DNA of 18,435 nucleotides from UMGS1370 sp963557065 (lineage in GTDB: Bacteria > Bacillota > Clostridia > Lachnospirales > Lachnospiraceae): contig CAUWCT010000063.1 of NCBI GenBank assembly GCA_963557065.1, positions 1-18,435 of the forward strand, in the 5' to 3' direction. The notes below the pieces were generated by a model. It was given only the letters and a program-made list of their open reading frames with translations, did no database searches and was not told the origin of the DNA. Shown here piece after piece: positions 6,618 to 13,790 of this stretch. The position numbers and the translations under genes are program-made. Position 1 is the stretch's first letter. Every line of letters begins with the position of its first letter.

Positions 6618-7430
6618 TTAAGACAGCAAAAATTTTTCCACCGCCAAAGCCACTCCGTCTTCATTATTGGACGCAGTAATGTAGTCTGCCGCTTTTCTCA
6701 CCGGAAAAACAGCGTTCTCCATAGCAATCCCAAGACCGGCATACTGAATCATGGTCAGGTCATTGTATCCATCCCCGCAGGCAATCATTTCCTCCCTGGA
6801 AATCCCCAAAAATTCCAACAGAACCGCCAGCCTTTGGGCTTTGTCGATTCCCTTTGGAAGAATCTCCAGAAAAAAAGGTTCTGACCGGTATACGGAGAAA
6901 TCTCTTCCCAGGGCTGCCTTTACAAGGGGCTCTACGGTTGCCAGATATCCTTCATCATCCACCATAAGAAATTTGGGTACCGTAAGGGCTGCTACGTATT
7001 CTTCCATATTTTCCAGTTCCCGAATCTTGAGGCTGTTAATCTTTGCCTCCAATTCTACGTAAGGGTCCTCTTTTTTCAATGTGAGTATTGTATCATTTTC
7101 GTAGGTGAGAATATTTACCTGATGCTCCCTGGCCAGTTCCATAATAGTCCGGTTCATGTGCCGGGGCAGTAAAACAGAGGACACCGACTGGCCAGTATGA
7201 CAGTCAATGATCATTCCTCCATTAAATGCAAGGATATAACCACCATATTGTTTTAAGTTTAGTTCCTCTGCCAGATGCACAATCCCCTGTGTGGGACGGC
7301 CGGAGGCCAGAACCACGATTGTTCCGCGTTTCTGCGCCTCCATCAAAGCTTCTTTTGTCCTGGGCGTAATTTTCTTCTCCCGGTTTGTTAATGTGCCGTC
7401 TAAATCCAGCACGATCATTTTGTAATTCAT
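6618..7430 (-). CDS. Cof-type HAD-IIB phosphatase
   Basis: A 270-residue cytosolic haloacid-dehalogenase hydrolase. Motif I is DLDGTL with nucleophile Asp9 and acid/base Asp11; motif II is the Ser of ASGRP (Ser43); motif III is the lysine region LPKGIDK (193-197); motif IV is GDGYND (219-224), which binds magnesium. The cap between about 85 and 190 is of the C2B type seen in Cof/YbiV/YidA proteins, which dephosphorylate small sugar phosphates and cofactors with broad specificity. The precise substrate cannot be read from sequence. The start follows GTGGAGAAG. It lies 33 bp after the aconitase-family gene in the same direction and may be cotranscribed with it. Confidence 0.88.
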   Translation of the reverse strand: MNYKMIVLDLDGTLTNREKKITPRTKEALMEAQKRGTIVVLASGRPTQGIVHLAEELNLKQYGGYILAFNGGMIIDCHTGQSVSSVLLPRHMNRTIMELAREHQVNILTYENDTILTLKKEDPYVELEAKINSLKIRELENMEEYVAALTVPKFLMVDDEGYLATVEPLVKAALGRDFSVYRSEPFFLEILPKGIDKAQRLAVLLEFLGISREEMIACGDGYNDLTMIQYAGLGIAMENAVFPVRKAADYITASNNEDGVALAVEKFLLS

Positions 7431-7441
7431 GACTTCTCCAC

Positions 7442-7454
7442 GCTGAACTGTTAT
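7442..7454. repeat. Possible isolated end of the IS66-type element
   Basis: GCTGAACTGTTAT matches 12 of 13 bases of the terminal repeat of the element at 12353-12503 (GCTGAACTGTTAC), in the gap between the hydratase and HAD genes. No partner end or core is found nearby, so this is at most a remnant. Confidence 0.3.
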
Positions 7455-7463
7455 GATTTTTCT

Positions 7464-9758
7464 CTACTTGCTCTGCCGGTTCCGATTGTAATTAATCAGG
7501 CATCCGGCTTTTACAATTTCCCGCTCTTCTGCTGTCATCTCTGCAATATAAAGCGAAATTTCCTTAATATCGTTTCCAATCACATAGGCTGTGATATTCT
7601 GCTGATCTCCATCCAGCGCTTTCCGGATTCCGGGAATATAGATATAATCCCCTACTTCAAATTCCGGCTCTTCCTCCATCTGGAAGGGCAGCATACCCCA
7701 GTTCATCACATTGGAACGGTAACGCTTTGTGGCATATTCTCTGCAGATATTGGCAAGACCGCCGATAACCCGCTGGCAGCTGGCTGCCTGCTCTCTGGCA
7801 GATCCGTCTCCCGGCTTTACCGCATAAACCATGCTTCCAATCTCCGTCTCCATAACCTGTGCTTCTTCATTTCCCGGAATGGTGCGGATCTTTTCAAACA
7901 CGTTCTGCAATTCTTCATCCAATTCAAACGGATTCCTGCCTGCAGTTCTGGCTTTCTCTAACTTGTCCACTTCTTTTGTGCGGCCTACATATTCCGGGTC
8001 CCGTCTGGATAAGGTAAATTCTGCCAGTCCCAGGGGATTGGAACGATACGAGGACGTCTCACCGGAAGGAATCAGTTCGTCTGTAGTCGTAACTGCATCC
8101 ATAATCTTAGAGCAGACTTTCAACACAATGTTGTCTGCCAGAGGACTCATTTCGGGCCAGTCTTTAATATTGGGACCGTAAATTAACTCTGCCTGCCTGT
8201 CACCTTTTTCAAATCCAAAGTATACTCTGTGATCGTAAGAAGTCCGGTCAAATTCATATGCCGGAACCTTTCCAAAGCATTCCATTCCTTCTGCAGAAGT
8301 TAAAATTCCTCCATTTGCCGCAGTAGCCGCAATAGAGCGGGCATCCATAAGGGCAACTGCCGCCATCTGTCCATTGCCCGGTTTAGAACCTTCTCTATTG
8401 GGGAAGTTTCTGGTAGTATGGCGGATGCTGAGTCCATTGTTGCATGGCGTATCCCCGGCACCAAAACATGGACCGCAGAATGCTGTACGAATAATGGCGC
8501 CTGCTGCCATCAAATCAGACACTGCTCCCTTTTTCACCAGATCTGCAAATACCGGCTGAGAGGACGGATACACTGCCAGCGAGAATTCGTCGCAGCCGCA
8601 GTCCTTTCCTCTTAACGCATTGGCTGCTTCTATTACATTGGTGTAGTTGCCGCCTGCGCATCCGGCAATAATCCCCTGCTGAACCAGAAGTTTTCCGTCC
8701 TTAATCTTATCCGTAAGGGTAAAGGAAGCCTTTCCCCCGCCTATCTGCTGTGCACTCTTTTCCACTTCCCGCAAAATATCTGAAAGATTTGCATTTAACT
8801 CGTCAATCTCATATGTATTGCTGGGGTGAAAGGGAAGGGCGATCATCGGCTTAATGGTGCTTAAATCCACATAAACACAGCCGTCATAATAGGCCACCTC
8901 TGCCGGATTCAGTTCCCTATAATCTTCTCCCCGTCCATGCATGGTCAGATAGGCTTTTGTGTCCTCGTCCGTTTTCCAGATGGAACTTAAACAGGTGGTC
9001 TCTGTGGTCATAACATCTACGCCATTTCTGAAATCAGTGTCCATAGAGGCAATGCCCGGTCCTACAAATTCCATTACTTTATTCTTTACATATCCGCTCT
9101 TAAATACGGCTCCGATAATGGCCAGGGCAATGTCCTGGGGACCTACGCCCACATTGGGCCTGCCGTCCAGATAAATGGCGACAACTCCCGGATAAGCCAC
9201 ATCATAGGTATCCTTAAGAAGCTGTTTTACCAGTTCTCCGCCGCCTTCTCCCACTGCCATGGTTCCCAGGGCTCCATAGCGGGTATGGCTGTCAGATCCC
9301 AAAATCATTTTGCCGCAGCCTGCCATCATTTCTCTCATGTACTGATGGATTACTGCAATGTGAGGAGGAACGTAAATACCGCCGTATTTTTTTGCAGCAG
9401 AAAGGCCAAACATATGATCGTCTTCATTAATTGTACCGCCCACAGCGCACAGGGTATTATGGCAGTTGGTAAGCACATAGGGAATTGGGAATGTCTCCAT
9501 GCCGGATGCCTTTGCCGTCTGGACAATCCCTACAAATGTAATATCATGGGACGCCATGGCATCAAAACGCAGCTTTAAATGTTCCATGTCATCCGCCGTA
9601 TTGTGGGCTTTTAAAATTGAGTAAGCAATGGTTCCTTTTTTTGCATCTTCTTTATCCGCCGCTTTTCCAGTCATTGCTTCTACTTTTGCTGCATCTGACT
9701 CTGGAATCAGGGTCGTGCCGTTTACCAGATACGCACCGCCGTCATATAATGAAATCAT
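7464..9758 (-). CDS. Aconitase-family hydratase (YbhJ-like size)
   Basis: A 764-residue iron-sulfur hydro-lyase of the aconitase superfamily. The catalytic part shows GSDSHT (154-159), the three cluster cysteines Cys367 in GCAGGNYTN and Cys428/Cys431 in FCGPCFG, and the swivel-domain substrate motif GDGSAREQAA (650-659), equivalent to the SxR motif of aconitase. All cluster ligands are present, so an active [4Fe-4S] enzyme is expected. Length and the altered GCAGG motif (GSCTN in standard aconitases) resemble the YbhJ-type group, annotated only as hydratase. Its substrate may be citrate/aconitate or another tricarboxylic or hydroxy acid. No citrate synthase or isocitrate dehydrogenase is adjacent. 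It has a clear promoter and a GAGGAGG ribosome site. Confidence 0.85.
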   Translation of the reverse strand: MISLYDGGAYLVNGTTLIPESDAAKVEAMTGKAADKEDAKKGTIAYSILKAHNTADDMEHLKLRFDAMASHDITFVGIVQTAKASGMETFPIPYVLTNCHNTLCAVGGTINEDDHMFGLSAAKKYGGIYVPPHIAVIHQYMREMMAGCGKMILGSDSHTRYGALGTMAVGEGGGELVKQLLKDTYDVAYPGVVAIYLDGRPNVGVGPQDIALAIIGAVFKSGYVKNKVMEFVGPGIASMDTDFRNGVDVMTTETTCLSSIWKTDEDTKAYLTMHGRGEDYRELNPAEVAYYDGCVYVDLSTIKPMIALPFHPSNTYEIDELNANLSDILREVEKSAQQIGGGKASFTLTDKIKDGKLLVQQGIIAGCAGGNYTNVIEAANALRGKDCGCDEFSLAVYPSSQPVFADLVKKGAVSDLMAAGAIIRTAFCGPCFGAGDTPCNNGLSIRHTTRNFPNREGSKPGNGQMAAVALMDARSIAATAANGGILTSAEGMECFGKVPAYEFDRTSYDHRVYFGFEKGDRQAELIYGPNIKDWPEMSPLADNIVLKVCSKIMDAVTTTDELIPSGETSSYRSNPLGLAEFTLSRRDPEYVGRTKEVDKLEKARTAGRNPFELDEELQNVFEKIRTIPGNEEAQVMETEIGSMVYAVKPGDGSAREQAASCQRVIGGLANICREYATKRYRSNVMNWGMLPFQMEEEPEFEVGDYIYIPGIRKALDGDQQNITAYVIGNDIKEISLYIAEMTAEEREIVKAGCLINYNRNRQSK

Positions 9759-9832
9759 ATCCTATTCCTCCTCTTGGTCTTATCTTTCTGCAAAACAGTG
9801 CAGATGAATCTCCGCTTACATTTGACCTCAAC

Positions 9833-9861
9833 ATCATACCATTAATAAAGGGACATTACAA
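9833..9861 (-). promoter_or_regulatory. Sigma-A promoter of the hydratase gene
   Basis: On minus TTGTAA (9856-9861) and TATGAT (9833-9838) are spaced 17 bp. The start point would be near 9826, leaving about 68 nt of leader before the hydratase start codon. Confidence 0.7.
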
Positions 9862-9882
9862 GTGTGAGAACATTGGAACCTG

Positions 9883-9905
9883 TTATCTTTTCCGGCATAA
9901 GATAA
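9883..9905. promoter_or_regulatory. TTATCTT-N9-AAGATAA inverted repeat before the lipoprotein gene
   Basis: Perfect 7-bp arms with a 9-bp spacer lie 33 bp upstream of the binding-protein start. They could be an operator or a leader hairpin. No convincing plus-strand -35/-10 pair was found in this divergent region, and no known riboswitch consensus (TPP was considered) is visible. Confidence 0.3.
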
Positions 9906-9938
9906 ACTAGATCCCTGATTATCCGGAGGTTTGTCAAA

Positions 9939-10964
9939 ATGTTTCTTCGCCCCATCTTTTATAAAGCCCTGGCCGTCTGTTCTGTCACAGCCAGTCTGGC
10001 TCTTTTTCTTACTGCCTGTTCTCCCAGGACTTCGCCTGAATCCCCTGGCCAATCCACTCCCATCACTTTAAGCGAAGTCGCCCACTCCATCTTTTATGCC
10101 CCCCAGTACGCAGCGATTGAACTGGGGTATTTTAAAGATGAAGGCATTGATCTGACTCTGGTAAACGGGGCCGGGGCTGACAAAGTTATGAGCGCCCTTA
10201 TATCCGGCGATGCAGATATTGGCTTTATGGGTTCAGAAGCCAGCATTTACACCTATGCCAACGGAGCAGAAGACTATGCCGTAAACTTTGCCCAGCTGAC
10301 GCAGCGGGCCGGAAATTTCCTGGTCGCCAGAGAGCCGGACCCTGACTTTTCCTGGAAAAAATTGTCTGGCGCATCAGTTCTTGGAGGAAGGGCAGGCGGT
10401 ATGCCGCAAATGGTATTTGAATTTATTTTAAAAAAACATAATCTGGAACCAACCGTTGATCTCCTAATTGACCAGAGCATCAGCTTTGGCCTGACTGCCG
10501 CCGCCTTTCCGTCCAGTTCTGCCGACTATACTGTAGAGTTTGAGCCGTTTGCCACTGCCCTGGAAAAAGAAGGAAACGGTTATGTCGTCGCTTCCCTTGG
10601 AACCGAATCCGGTTACGTACCCTACACTGCCTACTGCGCAAAAAAGAGTTTTTTGGAAAGTCATCCGGAAATCATCCAGTCCTTTACCAATGCGATTCAA
10701 AAAGGATTAGAGTATGTAAACTCTCACTCTGCTGAAGAAATTGCCAAAGTTATCCAACCCCAATTTCCAGATACCGATTTAGACAGCCTGAGCACCATTG
10801 TTGGCCGTTATAAAGAACAGGATACCTGGAAACAGGACACCATCTTTGAAAAAGACAGTTTTGAACTGCTTCAAAACATTCTGGAAGAAGCCAGTCAGCT
10901 TCCAGAGCGGGTTCCCTACGAAAACCTGGTAACTACAGAATTTTCCAAAAAAGCAGCCAAATAA
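9939..10964 (+). CDS. NitT/TauT-type ABC substrate-binding lipoprotein, orphan
   Basis: A 341-residue exported lipoprotein: basic start, hydrophobic stretch about 9-24, and lipobox LTAC with the lipidated Cys27, followed by a Ser/Pro-rich linker. The mature part follows the NMT1/THI5/SsuA pattern: ITLSEVAHSIFYAPQYAAIELGYF, then EGIDLTLV, the GADKVMSALISGDADIGFMG segment, and PYTAYCAKKSFLESHPEIIQSFTNAI near the C-terminal lobe. Relatives bind taurine, sulfonates, nitrate or thiamine precursors; the ligand here cannot be told. The start follows CCGGAGG. Unusually, no permease or ATPase gene is adjacent: the gene stands alone between a divergent hydratase and a convergent cyuA, so the transporter must be encoded elsewhere or be missing. 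Confidence 0.88.
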   Translation: MFLRPIFYKALAVCSVTASLALFLTACSPRTSPESPGQSTPITLSEVAHSIFYAPQYAAIELGYFKDEGIDLTLVNGAGADKVMSALISGDADIGFMGSEASIYTYANGAEDYAVNFAQLTQRAGNFLVAREPDPDFSWKKLSGASVLGGRAGGMPQMVFEFILKKHNLEPTVDLLIDQSISFGLTAAAFPSSSADYTVEFEPFATALEKEGNGYVVASLGTESGYVPYTAYCAKKSFLESHPEIIQSFTNAIQKGLEYVNSHSAEEIAKVIQPQFPDTDLDSLSTIVGRYKEQDTWKQDTIFEKDSFELLQNILEEASQLPERVPYENLVTTEFSKKAAK

Positions 10965-10972
10965 TACACAAA

Positions 10973-11008
10973 CAGCCCGCAGCGTCTTTTCTCTGATGCT
11001 GTGGGCTG
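10973..11008. terminator. Hairpin between convergent lipoprotein and cyuA genes
   Basis: CAGCCCGCAGC pairs with GCTGTGGGCTG (one G-U pair) around a 14-nt loop, 9 bp past the lipoprotein stop and 17 bp past the cyuA stop. No long T tract follows on either strand (TTTGTGT on minus), so strength is uncertain, but position and stem suit a shared terminator. Confidence 0.6.
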
Positions 11009-11024
11009 GCACTGGAACTGTCTT

Positions 11025-12317
11025 TTAATGTATTTTGGGCTGCTTTTCCTGATTTCCAAGCATTACATTTAAAATCTCAACATCTGTCTGTTTCATCCCA
11101 ATCCTTCCCACATATCCTACTGCCTGAATTGTGGTTTCTGCATTCTCCTGCATCAGCCCCTCTCCCTCTGTAAAATTCCGCTTTTTCATACTCATGTTGT
11201 GAGCCATAATCGCTGCATCAACAGCCGACGCAATTTTTGCTGCACAGGATGGCTTGGCTCCATCACAGACCATTCCTCCAATATTGCAGATAGTGTTTGT
11301 GACCGTCGCTCCTATCTGACTGGTTGTACCGCCGCACAAGTACGTAATCGCAGCGCCTGCTCCTGCTGCTGCACAAACCGCACCGCAATATGCAGACAGA
11401 GAACCGATCCATTTCTTTTGTTCCTGCGCCAGTAAATTACTGATACACAATGCCCGATATAAAGCTTCCTCTCCAACATTCATACTTCTGGCATACTCAA
11501 TTACAGGAAGAGAGGCAGTCATTCCCTGATTTCCGCTTCCCGAATTAATCACGACAGGAAGAGGACAGCCGCTCATGCGTGCGTCAGATCCGGCCGCTGC
11601 CCGCGCTTTGGCCCGCACTTCCATTTCTTCTGTCCCATATGTATCTAAAAGCGTCCGTCCCACCTGACAGCCCCATTCATGGGCAAGCCCCTCTTCGGAT
11701 ATGGCACAGTTATATTCTACCTGACGTTTTAATACATCTGCTACATCTTCTAAGCGGACCGTTCTGGCAAATTCTATAATATCCTGTAAATTCAGCAAAT
11801 CTTTCTCATCTTGTCCCGTACCGGCAGTCCTTTTTTTCTGAAAAATTTCTTTTCCGTCTTTTTCAATTCTCGTAATATTGGTATGGTAATCTTCAATCGT
11901 AACGCCGACCTGATGGCTGCCCTTTTTCATCACCACCTGAATATACAAATTAGGAGCATCCTCTTTCAGACTGCACTGACAAAGTCCTTCTTCTACAAGC
12001 TTCTTTGCCTGTTTCTGCTGCTCTTTACTTATCTCGTTTAAAACTTCCAGGCCCTTTTCCCAGCGCCCTCCTATACATCCTAAAACGGCTGCAGCGGGAA
12101 TTCCTTTTAGTCCCCCTGAATTAGGCACCTTAACGCTCTGCGCATTTTTTATAATATTACCACTGCAAAATACCTGTATTTTCTCCGGAAAGCTTCCTAA
12201 TTCTGCCCTTGCCTTCGCTGCCCCAAAAGCAATGGCAATCGGCTCTGTACACCCTAAAGCCGGCACCAGTTCTCTCTTTAGTATCTCAACATAAATATCG
12301 TATGTTCTTTTGTCCAT
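11025..12317 (-). CDS. cyuA: L-cysteine desulfidase family protein (UPF0597)
   Basis: A 430-residue relative of CyuA/YhaM and the serine dehydratase alpha fold, iron-sulfur enzymes that break L-cysteine to pyruvate, ammonia and sulfide. Key features are Cys23 in LGCTEPIAIA, NSGSGNQG at 258-265, a glycine/alanine-rich stretch with Cys311 and Cys315, and the cluster-type cysteines Cys344, Cys351 and Cys358 in the GMVCDGAKPSC region. I start at the ATG at 12317 (MDKRTYDIY) because AGGAGGG precedes it and the family begins there. A longer frame from 12368 would add 17 residues, but its ATG lies inside the end of an inserted mini-element. No cysteine transporter gene is adjacent. The exact substrate (cysteine or serine) is inferred from family. 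Confidence 0.87.
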   Translation of the reverse strand: MDKRTYDIYVEILKRELVPALGCTEPIAIAFGAAKARAELGSFPEKIQVFCSGNIIKNAQSVKVPNSGGLKGIPAAAVLGCIGGRWEKGLEVLNEISKEQQKQAKKLVEEGLCQCSLKEDAPNLYIQVVMKKGSHQVGVTIEDYHTNITRIEKDGKEIFQKKRTAGTGQDEKDLLNLQDIIEFARTVRLEDVADVLKRQVEYNCAISEEGLAHEWGCQVGRTLLDTYGTEEMEVRAKARAAAGSDARMSGCPLPVVINSGSGNQGMTASLPVIEYARSMNVGEEALYRALCISNLLAQEQKKWIGSLSAYCGAVCAAAGAGAAITYLCGGTTSQIGATVTNTICNIGGMVCDGAKPSCAAKIASAVDAAIMAHNMSMKKRNFTEGEGLMQENAETTIQAVGYVGRIGMKQTDVEILNVMLGNQEKQPKIH

Positions 12318-12344
12318 AGTCCCTCCTGTCAGTATCACCGATAT

Positions 12345-12352
12345 GATTTGTA
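12345..12352. repeat. Left 8-bp target-site duplication GATTTGTA
   Basis: Identical to 12504-12511 on the other side of the mini-element; direct evidence of transposition. Confidence 0.85.
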
Positions 12353-12503
12353 GTAACAGTTCAGCCATGCGAAGATTCAGGCAGAAAAAAGCGTTGAAAG
12401 CTCGTTTTCATAAGAGTTTTTCTGTCTGAATCTTCATAGGGCGGACGCCAGACGCTTCTTGTCCGCTACAGGCGGGCAAGAAGATGCATGGCTGAACTGT
12501 TAC
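12353..12503. mobile_element. 151-bp IS66-type MITE with perfect ends and target duplication
   Basis: The element begins GTAACAGTTCAGCCATGC and ends with its exact reverse complement (18-bp perfect terminal inverted repeats). It is flanked by identical 8-bp repeats GATTTGTA (12345-12352 and 12504-12511). Ends starting GTAA with an 8-bp target duplication are the hallmark of the IS66 family, so this is probably a non-autonomous IS66 derivative. It encodes nothing. Inside are two further hairpins: 19-nt arms starting GAAGATTCAGGCAG with one mismatch, and CTTCTTGTCCGC / GCGGGCAAGAAG. It lies between the SpoIIM-like stop and cyuA. The perfect ends and flanks suggest recent insertion. A related copy is at 1706-1806. 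Confidence 0.88.
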
Positions 12504-12511
12504 GATTTGTA
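12504..12511. repeat. Right 8-bp target-site duplication GATTTGTA
   Basis: Second copy of the duplication flanking the mini-element; directly abuts its outer C. Confidence 0.85.
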
Positions 12512-12532
12512 ATGTGTCTATGTACACTGATG

Positions 12533-13090
12533 CTATCCCAACATTCCGCTTCCCCATTTCCATAGTACCGGGAAAATCCAACATTCCGCAGCTACCCCTG
12601 TTATGCACAGCAGAAACAGGCAGAATACTAAAAATAATTTGGGTGAGGTCCCATCCTTTTTTGCAAAAGCTGCCAGACCAAACCAGACCAAACCATAAAA
12701 CAAGCTGTGGGGCAATACACTAAGCAGAAAATACAACAGTCCTGTCAGTCCCCTTTGCCAGGTGAAAACAGACAGCGTAACTCCCATTGTCAGTCCGGCA
12801 TAAGTAAAGATTCCCAAAAAACATGGCATTCCATAAGGGGTCATCCCTATCAGCCATCCAATAAAAACAGCCAGGAGCCGTCTCTTAAGCAGGTGCAGGA
12901 ATAACCCAGTATCTGCTGATACTGCCTTTGGATCCGTAATTTTTGTCACTCCGCCTGCTGAAAAAGGGAAGGCGCTTAATCCCGCTTTCATCTCACTGCT
13001 GGCTATATTTAACAAGATTGTACCCGCTATAATTCCAACCAGAAAACTGATTAAAAGTCCGTCCCCATAAGATATCCGAATTTTTTTCAT
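12533..13090 (-). CDS. spoIIM: SpoIIM-like (stage II sporulation protein M) membrane protein
   Basis: An integral membrane protein of 185 residues with about five hydrophobic segments. It follows the SpoIIM pattern: an N-terminal segment ending GTILLNIASSEM, a middle part WLIGMTPYGMPCFLGIFTYA then GLTMGVTLSVFTWQRGLTGL, and LLSVLPHSLFYGLVWFGLA, matching the SVLPQNF region of the Bacillus protein. In Bacillus, SpoIIM is part of the SpoIIDMP machine that thins septal wall during engulfment. nudF just upstream repeats the Bacillus neighbourhood, which supports the call. I use the ATG at 13090, with GGGAGG 13 nt upstream; a GTG at 13123 would add 11 residues but has no ribosome site. That GGGAGG lies in a hairpin. 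Related proteins also occur outside sporulation, so the role is inferred. Confidence 0.78.
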   Translation of the reverse strand: MKKIRISYGDGLLISFLVGIIAGTILLNIASSEMKAGLSAFPFSAGGVTKITDPKAVSADTGLFLHLLKRRLLAVFIGWLIGMTPYGMPCFLGIFTYAGLTMGVTLSVFTWQRGLTGLLYFLLSVLPHSLFYGLVWFGLAAFAKKDGTSPKLFLVFCLFLLCITGVAAECWIFPVLWKWGSGMLG

Positions 13091-13102
13091 AGAAGTAAAA
13101 CT

Positions 13103-13139
13103 GCCTCCCGTCCTGTTTATCACAATCTATGCGGGAGGC
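13103..13139 (-). promoter_or_regulatory. Hairpin holding the SpoIIM-like ribosome site
   Basis: On minus GCCTCCCG and CGGGAGGC form an 8-bp perfect stem with a 21-nt loop, starting 7 bp after the nudF stop codon. The second arm contains the GGGAGG used by the SpoIIM-like gene, so the folded RNA would hide it. It is followed by AGTTTTACTT, too few T residues for a confident terminator. Either a translational-coupling device or a weak terminator fits. Confidence 0.45.
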
Positions 13140-13146
13140 CGTCTGC

Positions 13147-13716
13147 TTATCTCTGATTTCCGTACCTGGCCGCATAAGTCATAATCGCAGCCACAGTTTT
13201 TCCATCCGTCATCTTTCCGGAATAAATGAGTTCCTGTAAATCTTTTAAATCCCATTCTTCCAGTTCAATTTGTTCGTCCTCATCCAAATGTTGTCTGGAA
13301 GGAATTAAATTCCTTGCCAGAAAAATATCAATATACTCATCGCAAAACGCAATGGTCGTGTTAATACTTAAAAGATACTCCAGCTTTTCACACCGATATC
13401 CGGTCTCTTCTTCCAATTCCCGATACGCACACTCAATCTTTGGTTCGTCCGGTGCATCCAGTTTGCCTGCCGGTATCTCCAATGTATACCGATCCAGGGC
13501 ATTTCGGTATTGGCGCACCATCAAAATCTTTCCTTCTGCGGTCACAGGCACAACCGCCGCTGCACCGTCATGATGAATAAAATCCCAATGAGCCTCATGT
13601 CCATTAACCTCAACCGTATCCTCGTAAAATTTTAAAATTGTACCAGTGTATTTCAGTTCCCGCTTTTTGCGGATAACCGGTGTTTTTTCGCTCTTGTCCT
13701 TAACCGCTTTTTCCAT
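13147..13716 (-). CDS. nudF: NUDIX hydrolase, ADP-ribose pyrophosphatase type
   Basis: A 189-residue cytosolic NUDIX enzyme. The Nudix box runs about 84-106: AGKLDAPDEPKIECAYRELE then EETGY, with catalytic Glu100, Glu103 and Glu104 in the REL-EE-TG helix. The upstream DGAAAVVPVT and MVRQYR...LEIPAGKL and the downstream AFCDEYIDIFLA and LDEDEQIEL pieces match the ADP-ribose pyrophosphatase group (NudF/YqkG), which splits ADP-ribose to AMP and ribose-5-phosphate. The start follows AAGGAAGA. Next to the SpoIIM-like gene it reproduces a gene pairing known from Bacillus. It follows proC by 74 bp in which no clear promoter or terminator is seen. Confidence 0.9.
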   Translation of the reverse strand: MEKAVKDKSEKTPVIRKKRELKYTGTILKFYEDTVEVNGHEAHWDFIHHDGAAAVVPVTAEGKILMVRQYRNALDRYTLEIPAGKLDAPDEPKIECAYRELEEETGYRCEKLEYLLSINTTIAFCDEYIDIFLARNLIPSRQHLDEDEQIELEEWDLKDLQELIYSGKMTDGKTVAAIMTYAARYGNQR

Positions 13717-13790
13717 AAATTTCTTCCTTTCTGCCGCAATAACACGATATGGGAATCGCCCTCTTTGACACTAAATTGCTTTGTATAGCA

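Noticed and set aside
9883..9938. TPP riboswitch upstream of the NMT1/THI5-like binding protein
   Set aside because: The conserved CUGAGA and ACCUGA-type blocks are absent and the leader is too short.
12318..12368. Longer cyuA start giving MAELLLQIISVILTGGT at the N-terminus
   Set aside because: The ATG is inside the mini-element end and lacks a ribosome site, whereas ATG 12317 has AGGAGGG and begins at the family start.
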